Shown here: one piece after another, positions 16,463-25,324 of the stretch
Position numbering within the stretch: the first letter of the stretch is position 1
Layout: each line of letters begins with the position of its first letter
Source of the DNA: Streptomyces sp. CA-278952
Lineage (GTDB): Bacteria; Actinomycetota; Actinomycetes; Streptomycetales; Streptomycetaceae
DNA: 64,000 bases
Direction: 5' to 3'
Assembly (NCBI RefSeq): GCF_028747205.1
Contig: NZ_CP112880.1
Span: 1,426,001 to 1,490,000, forward strand
Translations under genes and position numbers: made by a program
Notes under the pieces: model-generated
Seen by the model: the letters and a program-made list of their open reading frames with translations, nothing else
Told to the model about the DNA's origin: nothing
Database searches by the model: none

Positions 16463-18862
16463 CTACGGCAGGGCCCACTTCTGGTTGGGACCGGTGTGGC
16501 AGGCCCACAGATGGACCGGTGTGCCGTCGTTCCAGGCGCCTCCGGACGCGTCGAGGCACTTGCCGGACCGCGGGTTGCGTAGCGTGCCGTCGGCCTGGGG
16601 CTGCCAGGTCTGGGCCGCGCTGCCGTTGCAGCCGTAGAGCTGCACCTTCGTGCCGTCGGCGGTGCCGGCGTTGTCGATGTCCAGGCACTTGTCCAGGGCG
16701 CGCACGGTTCCGTCACCGGAGACCGTCCACTTCTGGGCCGCGGTGTTGTTGCAGGTCCACAGCTGGATCTTCGTGCCGTCGGCGGTGCCGCTGTTGTCCA
16801 CGTCCAGGCACTTGCCGTTGACCCCCTTCACCTCGCCGGTCCGGGAAGTCGCTCCGGGCAGCTGGTTCATCGTGTACCAGGCTTCGGTGCTCCAGAGCTG
16901 TTCGCCGTCCGTCGCGCTGAAGGGACGGGCCGAGCGCACATGGACGACTCGGTCGGCCTTGAGCCCGGGGACCGTCAGCGTGACCGTCTTGCGGTCGGCG
17001 GAGAGGGTGGCCGACTGGGCGGTGAGGCTCTCCTCGTCGACCTTGGGACCGCCGTACGCCGCGGTCGGCACGTAGCGCCACTGCTTGATCTTGTAGCGGC
17101 CGGCCAGGTTGGCCGCGGTCTCCGTCGACACCGGCTGGGTGTACTCCAGCGCGAAACCGCCCGGGACGGCGCGCATGGCGCGGATGTCGAAGGCGTCGGT
17201 GCCGTTCGGCGTCAGCTTCTGCAGACCGTGGCTGAGCTTGCCCTCCTGGCCCCAGTTGCCGCCCGCACCCAGCCCGCCCGCGTAGAGGGCTCCGTCCGGG
17301 CCGACGCTGATCCGGGTGACACCGGCTTCGAGTCCTTGCGTGAGGCGGAAGACCGCCCCCTGGTACTCCCCGCCGACCTTCTCCAGGAACCCACGCTGGA
17401 TGCCGCCGTACGTCACGTCGCCGAACAGCATCTGGCCGGCGAAGGGACCGTCCTTCAACTGGAGGGGGGTGCTGGGCGAGTTGGCTATCTCGTTCTGCGG
17501 GAGCCACAGCACCGGTCTGGTCACCGGCCGGGAGTCGAAGGGCCCGTCCGGGTTGGTGTAGTGGTTGAAGAAGCGGTCCTGCTTGATGTGCACCAACTTC
17601 GACGAGGGCAGCCAGCCGCCCTGGTTGTCGGTGACGAACATGTCGCCGTCCGGACCCCACCCGATGCCGTTGGGGGTACGCAGTCCACCGGCAACGTAAC
17701 TCACCTCCCCGCTCGCCTTGTTCACCTTGATCGTCGTGCCGCGGTTCGGTGCCGGTTGCGGGTCCGTGGTGGCCCCGCCGTAGTTGATCGACACCGAGAG
17801 GTTCAGATAGAAGAACCCGTCCTTGTACAGCAGGCCGAAGGCGAACTCGTGGAAGTTGTTGCCGAACGGCCAGGTGGCGATCCGTTTGTACTGGTCGGTG
17901 ACGTCGTCGCCGTTGGTGTCGTTCAGTTCGGTCAGTTCGTGTTTCTGGGAGACATAGAGCTTGCCGTCCACGTACTTGACGCCCATCGGCTCCTTCAGGC
18001 CGCTCGCGATCTTCTTGTACGTCACCTTGTCGGGCCCGGTGGCCCCGGTGACGTTGCTCAGCAGGTAGACCTCGCCCGTGCTGTTGTCCGTGCCGCCCCA
18101 GGTGGTCACCGCGAGGCGGCCGTCGGGCAGCCAGTCCATGGCGGAGACCTGCGGTTCGAAGCCGGCCGGCCTCAGGTTCGTCAGGGTGTAGTTCGGGTGG
18201 ACCTCGGTCAGGGGCAGTCCGTCACCGGGCGTGTCGAGGACACCTTCGCACTCCTTGCGGCCCGGCGACGTGACGCGTACGACGCCGGCGTCGGTGCTCA
18301 GCACCGAGTTCGGTACGAGGCTGAAGCCGGTGGCGCCCGGAGGCTTCCAGGCGAGCGTGATCTGCTGGCCGCCACCGGCCTCGAAGTGCTCGATGCGCAG
18401 GGAGTGAACGCCGGCCGTCAGCGAGACCGTGCCGTCCTTGGGCAGCTCGGAGCCGTGCAGTCCGTCGTGGTCGATGACCAGCTGGTCATCGATGTAGAGG
18501 CGGGAGCCGTCATCGCTGGTCAGCCGGAAGGTGTGGCTGCCGGCCGCGGCGACGTCGAGGTTCCCGGTGACCTGCGTGACGAAGTTGGACGCGAGCCCGA
18601 AGTCCGCGTCGGAGGTCCAGTCGATCACCGACATCTTCTTGTCGATGTTCGGGGTCTGTCCGGGCTTGAGGGTGCAGATCTCCTTCAGCGAAGTCTGCAC
18701 GTCGAAGACGCGGAGCGTGACACCGGGCTCCTGCGGGGGAAGAGGTGCGGCCTCCGGGGCGGCCGCGTCTGCGGGGAGCGAGAGGCCGAGGGCCAGTAAC
18801 GGGACGGTGAGCGTTACGGCCAGACGTCTGCCGAGCCGGTGGGAGAACAGCCGTGGATACAC
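16463..18862 (-). CDS. Secreted PA14 / beta-propeller / ricin-type lectin (CBM13) protein
   Basis: 799 residues from GTG 18862, with AGGAGG 4 nt upstream. The signal peptide runs to about residue 34 (LSLPADAAA). PA14 occupies ~46-175 (DDGSRLYIDDQLVIDHDG at 117-134). Residues ~215-620 form a propeller resembling soluble sugar-dehydrogenase folds (DWLPDGRLAVTTWGG, NGIGWGPDGDMFVTDNQGGW, SVGPDGALYAGGLGAGGNWGQ). Residues ~677-799 are a three-fold CBM13 lectin (KCLDVDNSGTADGTKIQLW and two repeats). Leu22 in the signal peptide is TTA (18797-18799), so translation should depend on the bldA tRNA, that is, on development. It is divergent from the GSDH/ThuA pair, which carries the same lectin. The substrate is probably a glycan; the reaction is not determinable. 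Confidence 0.9.
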   Translation of the reverse strand: MYPRLFSHRLGRRLAVTLTVPLLALGLSLPADAAAPEAAPLPPQEPGVTLRVFDVQTSLKEICTLKPGQTPNIDKKMSVIDWTSDADFGLASNFVTQVTGNLDVAAAGSHTFRLTSDDGSRLYIDDQLVIDHDGLHGSELPKDGTVSLTAGVHSLRIEHFEAGGGQQITLAWKPPGATGFSLVPNSVLSTDAGVVRVTSPGRKECEGVLDTPGDGLPLTEVHPNYTLTNLRPAGFEPQVSAMDWLPDGRLAVTTWGGTDNSTGEVYLLSNVTGATGPDKVTYKKIASGLKEPMGVKYVDGKLYVSQKHELTELNDTNGDDVTDQYKRIATWPFGNNFHEFAFGLLYKDGFFYLNLSVSINYGGATTDPQPAPNRGTTIKVNKASGEVSYVAGGLRTPNGIGWGPDGDMFVTDNQGGWLPSSKLVHIKQDRFFNHYTNPDGPFDSRPVTRPVLWLPQNEIANSPSTPLQLKDGPFAGQMLFGDVTYGGIQRGFLEKVGGEYQGAVFRLTQGLEAGVTRISVGPDGALYAGGLGAGGNWGQEGKLSHGLQKLTPNGTDAFDIRAMRAVPGGFALEYTQPVSTETAANLAGRYKIKQWRYVPTAAYGGPKVDEESLTAQSATLSADRKTVTLTVPGLKADRVVHVRSARPFSATDGEQLWSTEAWYTMNQLPGATSRTGEVKGVNGKCLDVDNSGTADGTKIQLWTCNNTAAQKWTVSGDGTVRALDKCLDIDNAGTADGTKVQLYGCNGSAAQTWQPQADGTLRNPRSGKCLDASGGAWNDGTPVHLWACHTGPNQKWALP

Positions 18863-19370
18863 GTGACCTCCTGTAGACCCCGAGACCGGGGGCACAAATG
18901 GGGCAAAGTGCAGAATCCACCGCCGCCGGAGCGCGCCGTCGTTCCGGATACGGAGAGATACGGAGAGATGCGGAGATGTGGAGACTCGGAGATGCGGAGA
19001 CGCGAGATGCGGACGGTGACGCTTGAGGCGCGTACCGCCGCCCCACCGCCGCGTCGCACACAGTAGGGACTTCCGCCGGGCACGTCCATACTTTGTCATG
19101 AGCGCGTACAAACCTCTCGGAAGATTCCATGAACGTCCGTCAACTCTGCCTCCATCGAGCTGACTTGGGATCAAGAGCCGCTTTGTCCCTCTGCTGGAAA
19201 AAGTTACGGCCATCTGTGTCAAAGGGGTTTCTGGTGCGTGAAAAAGCGAATAGCTTCCTGCCCTGTACCGAACGACAAGGGCGGAACGCCCTCCCTCCGG
19301 GGTCCCCCAAGCCCCTCGGCGCGATGGCGTGCGCCTGTGCTCCAGACCCCACCCCGTCAGCACACGGAGG
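18863..19370. other. 508-bp divergent intergenic region with purine-rich repeats
   Basis: No gene is seen. It separates the two arms of the secreted CBM13 module and must hold both promoters. The half nearer 18862 contains the repeat array at 18946-19013. The half nearer 19371 is relatively AT-rich around 19100-19260 (for example AAAAAGTTACGG and GTGAAAAAGCGAATAG). No consensus -35/-10 pair could be assigned with confidence. Confidence 0.6.
18946..19013. repeat. Imperfect short tandem repeats (GATRCGGAGA core)
   Basis: About six degenerate copies of a 10-14-bp unit with core GATACGGAGA/GATGCGGAGA run through 68 bp, about 85 bp upstream of the PA14-propeller gene. One strand is nearly all purine plus T/C interruptions. 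It could be an operator array or simple slippage sequence. Confidence 0.75.
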
Positions 19371-22214
19371 ATGCGCGTGCACAGGAGACTCATTCGACCT
19401 CTCGCGGCACTGGCCTGCACCTTGCTCGCCGCCGCGGGCGCTCTCACCGCCCAGCAGAGACCCGCCGACGCGACACCCGCACTCGCGGTGGCCGCCGCGG
19501 CCGACGAGTTCCAACAAGTCACCCTCGCCAAGGGGGTGGCGGAGACCGGTGAGCCCATGACGCTCGCCGTCCTGCCCGACAGGTCCGTGCTGCACACGTC
19601 ACGGGACGGCACCCTCCGCCTCACCGACGCAGCAGGCGCCACCAAGGTCGCCGGGAAACTGGACGTCTACTCGCACGACGAAGAGGGCCTGCAAGGCATC
19701 GGCGTGGACCCCGGCTTCGCCACGAACCGCTTCGTCTACCTCTACTACGCACCGAAGCTGACGACCCCCTCCGGCGACGCGCCCGCGAACGGGTCCGCGG
19801 CGGACTTCGCCCCCTTCGACGGCGTCAACCGGCTGTCGCGTTTCGTCCTCGGAGCCGACGGCTCACTCGACATCGCCAGCGAGAAGAAGGTCCTCGACGT
19901 TCCCGCGAGCCGCGGACTGTGCTGCCACGTCGGTGGCGACATCGATTTCGATGCCCAGGGCAACCTGTACCTCTCCACCGGTGACGACAGCAACCCCTTC
20001 GCCTCCGATGGCTACACCCCCATCGACGAGCGCGCCGGCCGCAACCCCGCGTACGACGCCCAGCGCTCCTCCGGCAACACCAACGACCTGCGCGGCAAGG
20101 TGCTGCGGATCAAGGTGGGCGCCGACGGGAGCTACACCATCCCGTCCGGCAACCTCTTCGCGCCCGGAACCGCGAAGACCAGACCGGAGATCTACGCCAT
20201 GGGGTTCCGCAACCCCTTCCGGATGAGCGTCGACAAGCCCACCGGCACCGTCTACCTCGGCGACTACGGCCCCGACGCGGGCACGGCGAACGCGGGACGC
20301 GGACCCGCCGGGCAGGTGGAGTTCAACCGGATCACCAAGGCCGGCAACTACGGCTGGCCCTACTGCACCGGCGACAACAGCCCCTACGTGGACTACAACT
20401 TCGCCACCTCGACGTCGGGCGCCGCCTTCTCCTGCGCCGCCCCCAAGAACACGTCGCCGAACAACACCGGCCTGACCGACCTCCCCCCGGCCCAGCCCGC
20501 CTGGATACCGTACGACGGGGGTTCCGTCCCCGAGTTCGGCGGCGGCTCGGAGTCACCGATGGGCGGGCCCGTCTACCGCTACGACGCGGCCTCGACCTCC
20601 ACCGTCAAGTTCCCGCAGAGCTTCGACGGCGACTACTTCGCCGGCGAGTTCGGCCGCAAGTGGATCAAACGGATCGAGCAGTCCGGCGACGGCACCGTAC
20701 AGTCGATCAACGCCTTCCCCTGGCAGGGCACCCAGGTCATGGACATGGCCTTCGGCCCGGACGGCGCGCTGTACGTCCTCGACTACGGCACCGGCTACTT
20801 CAACGGAGACGCCAACAGCGCGGTCTACCGTATCGAGTACGTCACCGACGGACGCGCCCCGCTCGCCAAGGCCACCGCGAACCGCACCTCCGGCCAGGCC
20901 CCGCTCACGGTGGCGTTCTCCTCGGCCGGGACCTCCGACCCCGACGGCGACCCCCTCACCTACGCCTGGAAGTTCGGTGACGGGGGCACGTCCACGGCCG
21001 CGAACCCCTCACACACCTACACCGCCAACGGCCGCTACACCGCCGAACTGACCGTCTCCGACGGCACCGGCTCCACCGCCACCGCCTCCGTCATCATCAC
21101 CGTCGGCAACACCGCGCCCACCGTCACCCTCAACCTGCCCGCCGACGGCTCCATCATCGACCCGGGCGCCGCCGTCCCCTTCACGGTCACCGTCACCGAC
21201 CCCGAGGACGGCACGATCGACTGCTCCAAGGTGAAGGTCACCTTCATCATCGGCCACGACAGTCACGGTCACCCGCAGACCTCCGCCACCGGCTGCTCCG
21301 GCACCGTACAGACCATCGCCGACGGCGAGCACGACCCGAACGCCAACATCTTCGGCGTCTGGGACGCCGAGTACACCGACAAGGGGGCAGGGGGCCAGCC
21401 CGCCCTGACCACGCACGACCAGAACATCACCCAGGGCAGCAAGCGGCAGGCCGAGCACTTCAGCGGCTCCGCCGGCGTCCAGATCGTCGACAAGGCCACG
21501 GCCAACGGCGGCAAGACCGTCGGCTACATCGACAACAACGACTGGATCTCCTTCACCCCGTACATCCTCGGCAACGCCACCAAAGTGACCGCCCGGGTCT
21601 CCTCCGGCGGTGCGGGAGGCACCCTGGAGGTACGGGCCGGCTCACCCACCGGCACGCTGCTCGGCTCGGCCGCGGTCCCCGCCACAGGAGGCTGGGACAC
21701 CTTCCGGGACGTGAGCGCGGACCTGACCGACCGCCCGGCCGCCACCACCACCCTGTACCTCGTCTTCAAGGGCGGCAGCGGCTCCCTCTTCGACCTCGAC
21801 GACTTCACCTTCACCACCAGCGGGGCCACCGCGCCCGGTGGTGAGCTCAAGGGGATCGGCGGCAAGTGCGCGGAGGCCGCCGGCGGAGCGAGCGCCGACG
21901 GGACGCAGATCCAGTTGTGGACGTGCAACCGGACAGCCGCCCAGAAATGGACGCCCGGCACGGACGACACACTGCGGGCACTCGGCAAGTGCCTGGACAT
22001 CAGCGGCGCGGGCACGGCCGACGGCACCAGGATCCAGCTGTACGGGTGCAACGGTACGGGCGCCCAGAAGTGGGTGGCTCAGGCCGACGGAACGTTGAAG
22101 AACCCGATGTCCGGCAAGTGCCTGGACGCCTCCGGAGCCTCCTCGGCGGACGGTACCAAGCTGCACCTGTGGACCTGCCACACCGGCGCCAACCAGAAGT
22201 GGACCCTGTCATGA
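19371..22214 (+). CDS. Secreted PQQ-type sugar dehydrogenase-like protein with PKD, CBM6-like and CBM13 domains
   Basis: 947 residues from ATG 19371 (GGAGG close upstream). Signal peptide to about residue 36. Residues ~45-490 are a glucose/sorbosone-dehydrogenase-type six-bladed propeller (MTLAVLPDRSVLHTSRDGTLRL, EEGLQGIGVDPGF, CCHVGGDIDFDAQGNLYLSTGD with H186, EIYAMGFRNPFRMSVD, GGPVYRYD, VMDMAFGPDGALYVLDYG). A PKD domain is at ~495-580 (PDGDPLTYAWKFGDG), a linker at ~580-690, a CBM6-like domain at ~695-825 (QAEHFSGSAGVQI, YIDNNDWISF), and a CBM13 lectin at 827-947. It probably oxidises sugar at a glycan surface outside the cell, if PQQ is bound. Its stop overlaps the ThuA gene start (ATGA), so the two are translationally coupled. 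Confidence 0.92.
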   Translation: MRVHRRLIRPLAALACTLLAAAGALTAQQRPADATPALAVAAAADEFQQVTLAKGVAETGEPMTLAVLPDRSVLHTSRDGTLRLTDAAGATKVAGKLDVYSHDEEGLQGIGVDPGFATNRFVYLYYAPKLTTPSGDAPANGSAADFAPFDGVNRLSRFVLGADGSLDIASEKKVLDVPASRGLCCHVGGDIDFDAQGNLYLSTGDDSNPFASDGYTPIDERAGRNPAYDAQRSSGNTNDLRGKVLRIKVGADGSYTIPSGNLFAPGTAKTRPEIYAMGFRNPFRMSVDKPTGTVYLGDYGPDAGTANAGRGPAGQVEFNRITKAGNYGWPYCTGDNSPYVDYNFATSTSGAAFSCAAPKNTSPNNTGLTDLPPAQPAWIPYDGGSVPEFGGGSESPMGGPVYRYDAASTSTVKFPQSFDGDYFAGEFGRKWIKRIEQSGDGTVQSINAFPWQGTQVMDMAFGPDGALYVLDYGTGYFNGDANSAVYRIEYVTDGRAPLAKATANRTSGQAPLTVAFSSAGTSDPDGDPLTYAWKFGDGGTSTAANPSHTYTANGRYTAELTVSDGTGSTATASVIITVGNTAPTVTLNLPADGSIIDPGAAVPFTVTVTDPEDGTIDCSKVKVTFIIGHDSHGHPQTSATGCSGTVQTIADGEHDPNANIFGVWDAEYTDKGAGGQPALTTHDQNITQGSKRQAEHFSGSAGVQIVDKATANGGKTVGYIDNNDWISFTPYILGNATKVTARVSSGGAGGTLEVRAGSPTGTLLGSAAVPATGGWDTFRDVSADLTDRPAATTTLYLVFKGGSGSLFDLDDFTFTTSGATAPGGELKGIGGKCAEAAGGASADGTQIQLWTCNRTAAQKWTPGTDDTLRALGKCLDISGAGTADGTRIQLYGCNGTGAQKWVAQADGTLKNPMSGKCLDASGASSADGTKLHLWTCHTGANQKWTLS

Positions 22215-23989
22215 GCCGACGACTCACCCGTCTCGCCTGCTGGGCCGCCTGCGGCCTGCTCGGCGCCGCAGCCCTGCCCGCGGCCGTCTCCACGGCCTCC
22301 GAACCGGGCCCGACCGCCCCCGACCGCGCCTCAGCGGCCGCCCCTGCCCGCGCGGCCGCCGCCGCCGACCCGGCGTACGACGTACTGGTCTTCTCCAAGA
22401 CCGCCGGATTCCGCCACTCCTCCATCGACGAAGGCATCACCGCCCTGCGCCAGCTGGGCACCGCCAACAACTTCACCGTCACCGCGACCGAGGACGCCAC
22501 CGCCTTCACCCCCGGCAACCTCAGCGGTTACGAGGCCGTCGTCTTCCTGTCCACCACCGGCGACGTCCTCAACACCGCCCAGCAGACCGCCTTCGAGGGA
22601 TACATCGGGGCGGGCGGCGGCTACGTCGGCATCCACGCGGCGGCCGACACCGAGTACGACTGGACCTGGTACAACGGCCTGGCGGGCGCCCTGTTCAAGT
22701 CCCACCCGCACATCCAGCCGGCCACCGTCAAGGTGGAGGACCGCGCCCACGACGCCACCGCGCACCTCGGCCCGACCTGGCAGCGGACCGACGAGTGGTA
22801 CGACTACCGCACCAACCCCCGCACTTCGGCCCACGTCCTGGCCTCGCTCGACGAGTCCACCTACAGCGGCGGCACCATGGGCGGCGACCACCCCATCGCC
22901 TGGTGCAAGGACTACGAAGGAGGGCGCGCCTTCTACACCGGCGGCGGCCACACCGAGGACTCCTACGCCGACCCCGCCTTCCGCCGCCATCTGCTCGGCG
23001 GCATCCGCTGGGCGGCCGAGATGACGGAGGCCGACTGCCGCCCGGAGACCGGCTACACCGCCCTGTTCGGCACCTCCGGAACGACTGGCTGGAAGCAGGC
23101 CGGTCCGGGCTCCTTCTCCAACGCCGACAACACCCTGACCTCCCAGGGCGGCCTCGGCCTGTTCTGGTACCAGGCCAAGGAGTACGAGTCCTACTCGCTG
23201 AAGCTCGACTGGCGCCAGGCCGGTGACGACAACTCCGGCGTCTTCGTGGGCTTCCCCGCCTCCGACGACCCGTGGTCGGCCGTCAACAACGGGTACGAGA
23301 TCCAGATCGACGCCACGGACGCTCCGGACCGCACCACCGGCGCCGTCTACGGCTACAAGTCCGCCGACCTCGCCGCCCGCGACGCGGCGCTGAACCCGCC
23401 GGGAGAGTGGAACACGTACGAGATCCGGGTCGAGGGCGAGCGCCTCCAGCTCTTCCTCAACGGCCGCAAGATCAACGACTTCACCAACACCGACCCCGCC
23501 CGCAGCCTCCAGCAGGGCCACATCGGCCTGCAGAACCACGGCGACGGCGACGACGTGTCCTTCCGCAACATCCGGATCAAGGAGCTGGGCGGCGCGACCG
23601 GACCCCGGGAGGGCGCCATCACCGGCATCGGCGGCAAGTGCGTCGACGTCGCCAACGGGTCGAGCGCCGACGGCACGCAGATCCAGTTGTGGACGTGCAA
23701 CCAGAGCGCCGCCCAGAAGTGGACGGTCGCCTCGGACGACACACTGCGCGCCCTGGGCAAGTGCATGGACATCAGCGGCAGCGGCACGGCAGACGGCACC
23801 AAGGTGCAGCTCTACGGCTGCAACGGCACCGGTGCCCAGAAATGGGTGCCACAGGCCGACGGCACGCTGAGGAACCCGCAGTCGGGCAAGTGCCTGGACG
23901 CGTCCGGTGTCTCCTCTGCCGACGGCACCAAGCTCCACCTGTGGAGCTGCCACACGGGCGCCAACCAGAAGTGGGCGCTCCCCGGCTGA
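22211..23989 (+). CDS. Secreted ThuA / 3-keto-disaccharide hydrolase (DUF1080) / CBM13 protein
   Basis: 592 residues; ATG 22211 overlaps the previous stop. The signal peptide and Ala-rich leader run to ~53. ThuA domain ~55-270: YDVLVFSKTAGFRHSSIDEG, GGGYVGIHAAADTEYDW (137-151), GGDHPIAWCKDYEGGRAFYTGGGHTEDSY. DUF1080 domain ~280-465: GYTALFGTSGTTGWKQAG, DDNSGVFVGFP, NGYEIQIDATDAPDRTTGAVYG, GEWNTYEIRVEGERLQLFLNG. CBM13 470-592. DUF1080 proteins hydrolyse 3-keto-glycosides and ThuA proteins accompany keto-sugar pathways. Next to a sugar-dehydrogenase-like partner this suggests an extracellular oxidise-then-cleave route on a polysaccharide (inference). Confidence 0.92.
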   Translation: MSRRLTRLACWAACGLLGAAALPAAVSTASEPGPTAPDRASAAAPARAAAAADPAYDVLVFSKTAGFRHSSIDEGITALRQLGTANNFTVTATEDATAFTPGNLSGYEAVVFLSTTGDVLNTAQQTAFEGYIGAGGGYVGIHAAADTEYDWTWYNGLAGALFKSHPHIQPATVKVEDRAHDATAHLGPTWQRTDEWYDYRTNPRTSAHVLASLDESTYSGGTMGGDHPIAWCKDYEGGRAFYTGGGHTEDSYADPAFRRHLLGGIRWAAEMTEADCRPETGYTALFGTSGTTGWKQAGPGSFSNADNTLTSQGGLGLFWYQAKEYESYSLKLDWRQAGDDNSGVFVGFPASDDPWSAVNNGYEIQIDATDAPDRTTGAVYGYKSADLAARDAALNPPGEWNTYEIRVEGERLQLFLNGRKINDFTNTDPARSLQQGHIGLQNHGDGDDVSFRNIRIKELGGATGPREGAITGIGGKCVDVANGSSADGTQIQLWTCNQSAAQKWTVASDDTLRALGKCMDISGSGTADGTKVQLYGCNGTGAQKWVPQADGTLRNPQSGKCLDASGVSSADGTKLHLWSCHTGANQKWALPG

Positions 23990-24004
23990 GCGACCCTCTG
24001 GACT

Positions 24005-24037
24005 TCGTCGGCACCGCTTTGAGGGCGGTGCCGGCGA
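24005..24037 (+). terminator. Terminator hairpin after the ThuA/DUF1080 gene
   Basis: TCGTCGGCACCGC (24005-24017) pairs with GCGGTGCCGGCGA (24025-24037), a 13-bp stem with one G-U pair and a 7-nt loop, 15 bp after the stop. Confidence 0.75.
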
Positions 24038-24262
24038 AACCGGCCGCGAGATCGGGCCGGTGACGGCGGCCGGGCGCCACGCCGAAGCGCCCGGCCGCCG
24101 TACGCTCACGCTCGTCGAGGCGGAGTTCCCCACCGCCGTCCCGCAAGCCAACCCGCGGCACGGCGGCACAGCGGCACAGGCAGGGGAAATCCAGGTGCGC
24201 CTGCCCTTGTCAGCCCCCTACGTTGGGCGAACAGGACATTCCCCCTCCAAGGAGCCGACCGC

Positions 24263-25324
24263 TTGCAGGCCGCAGTAACCGTCACCCCCACCCAGATCCC
24301 GGACCTCCTTCTGGGACTCGCCACCGTCCGCCCGGTGTTCCTCTGGGGCGCCCCCGGCATCGGGAAGTCCTCCCTGGTGAGGAAGTTCGCCGAATCCCTG
24401 GGCCTGGAGTGCGTCAGCCTGCTGGGCACGCAGCTCGCCCCCGAGGACCTGATCGGCGTGCCGCAGATCCGTGACGGCCGCTCCGTGTTCTGCCCGCCGG
24501 AGGCCATCGCCCGCGACGAGCCCTACTGCCTCTTCCTGGACGAGCTGAACGCCGCGACCCCGGACGTGCAGAAGGCGTTCTACTCACTCATCCTCGACCG
24601 CCGGATCGGCAGCTACGAGCTTCCGGAAGGCTCGATCGTGATCGGCGCCGGCAACCGCGCCACCGACAACGCCCTCGCACGTCCCATCGCCTCCGCGCTC
24701 GTCAACCGCCTCACCCATGTCCACCTGCGTGCCTCCGCCACCGACTGGCTGGTGTGGGCGGGCGAGAACGGCATTCATCCCTGGGTGGTGGACTACCTCG
24801 CCGACCGGCCCGACCACCTCTGGTCGCAGCCGCCCAAGACCGAGGAGCCGTTCTCCACGCCCCGCTCCTGGCACATGCTCTCCGACGCGCTGCACTCCTT
24901 CGGGCCGGCGCTGGACGAGGAGACGCTGAGGATCGTGGCCCACGGGACGCTGACCCCCGCCCACGCCGTCTCCTTCTGCGGGTACGCCAAGATCGTGCGG
25001 CACACCTACGGCATCGAGGCGATCATCAAGGGAGACGCCTCCTGGCCCCGCCGCACCGAGGACCGCGACCTGCTCTACTACCTCGCCGAAGCGTTCCGGG
25101 GACGGCTCGTCAAGGAGCTCCCGGCCCAGCGCGAGCACGCCTCGGCCGCCGTGCGCGAGACCTCCTACCGCGCCAAGTCGCTGCTCGTGCAGCTCGCCGA
25201 GATATCCGTCGAGGTCGCCCAGACCGTCATCGCCGAGGACGCCGACGGCAACCCGGTGCTGCCCGCCTGGTTCCTGGTGGAGGCCGCCCGTGACATGCCC
25301 CGGCTGGTCGAGGCCCGGCGTTGA
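24263..25324 (+). CDS. MoxR-type AAA+ ATPase
   Basis: 353 residues starting at TTG 24263, with AAGGAG at 8 nt. Walker A GAPGIGKSS lies near residues 30-38, Walker B CLFLDELNAA near 90-100, and sensor GAGNRATDNALA and PIASALVNRLTHVHL follow. The C-terminal lid is helical. MoxR ATPases act as chaperones for metal-dependent or VWA-domain partners. The next gene, a metallopeptidase-VWA protein, begins inside this stop codon (TTGA), so the two form a coupled pair. The cytoplasmic client is unknown. Confidence 0.92.
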   Translation: MQAAVTVTPTQIPDLLLGLATVRPVFLWGAPGIGKSSLVRKFAESLGLECVSLLGTQLAPEDLIGVPQIRDGRSVFCPPEAIARDEPYCLFLDELNAATPDVQKAFYSLILDRRIGSYELPEGSIVIGAGNRATDNALARPIASALVNRLTHVHLRASATDWLVWAGENGIHPWVVDYLADRPDHLWSQPPKTEEPFSTPRSWHMLSDALHSFGPALDEETLRIVAHGTLTPAHAVSFCGYAKIVRHTYGIEAIIKGDASWPRRTEDRDLLYYLAEAFRGRLVKELPAQREHASAAVRETSYRAKSLLVQLAEISVEVAQTVIAEDADGNPVLPAWFLVEAARDMPRLVEARR

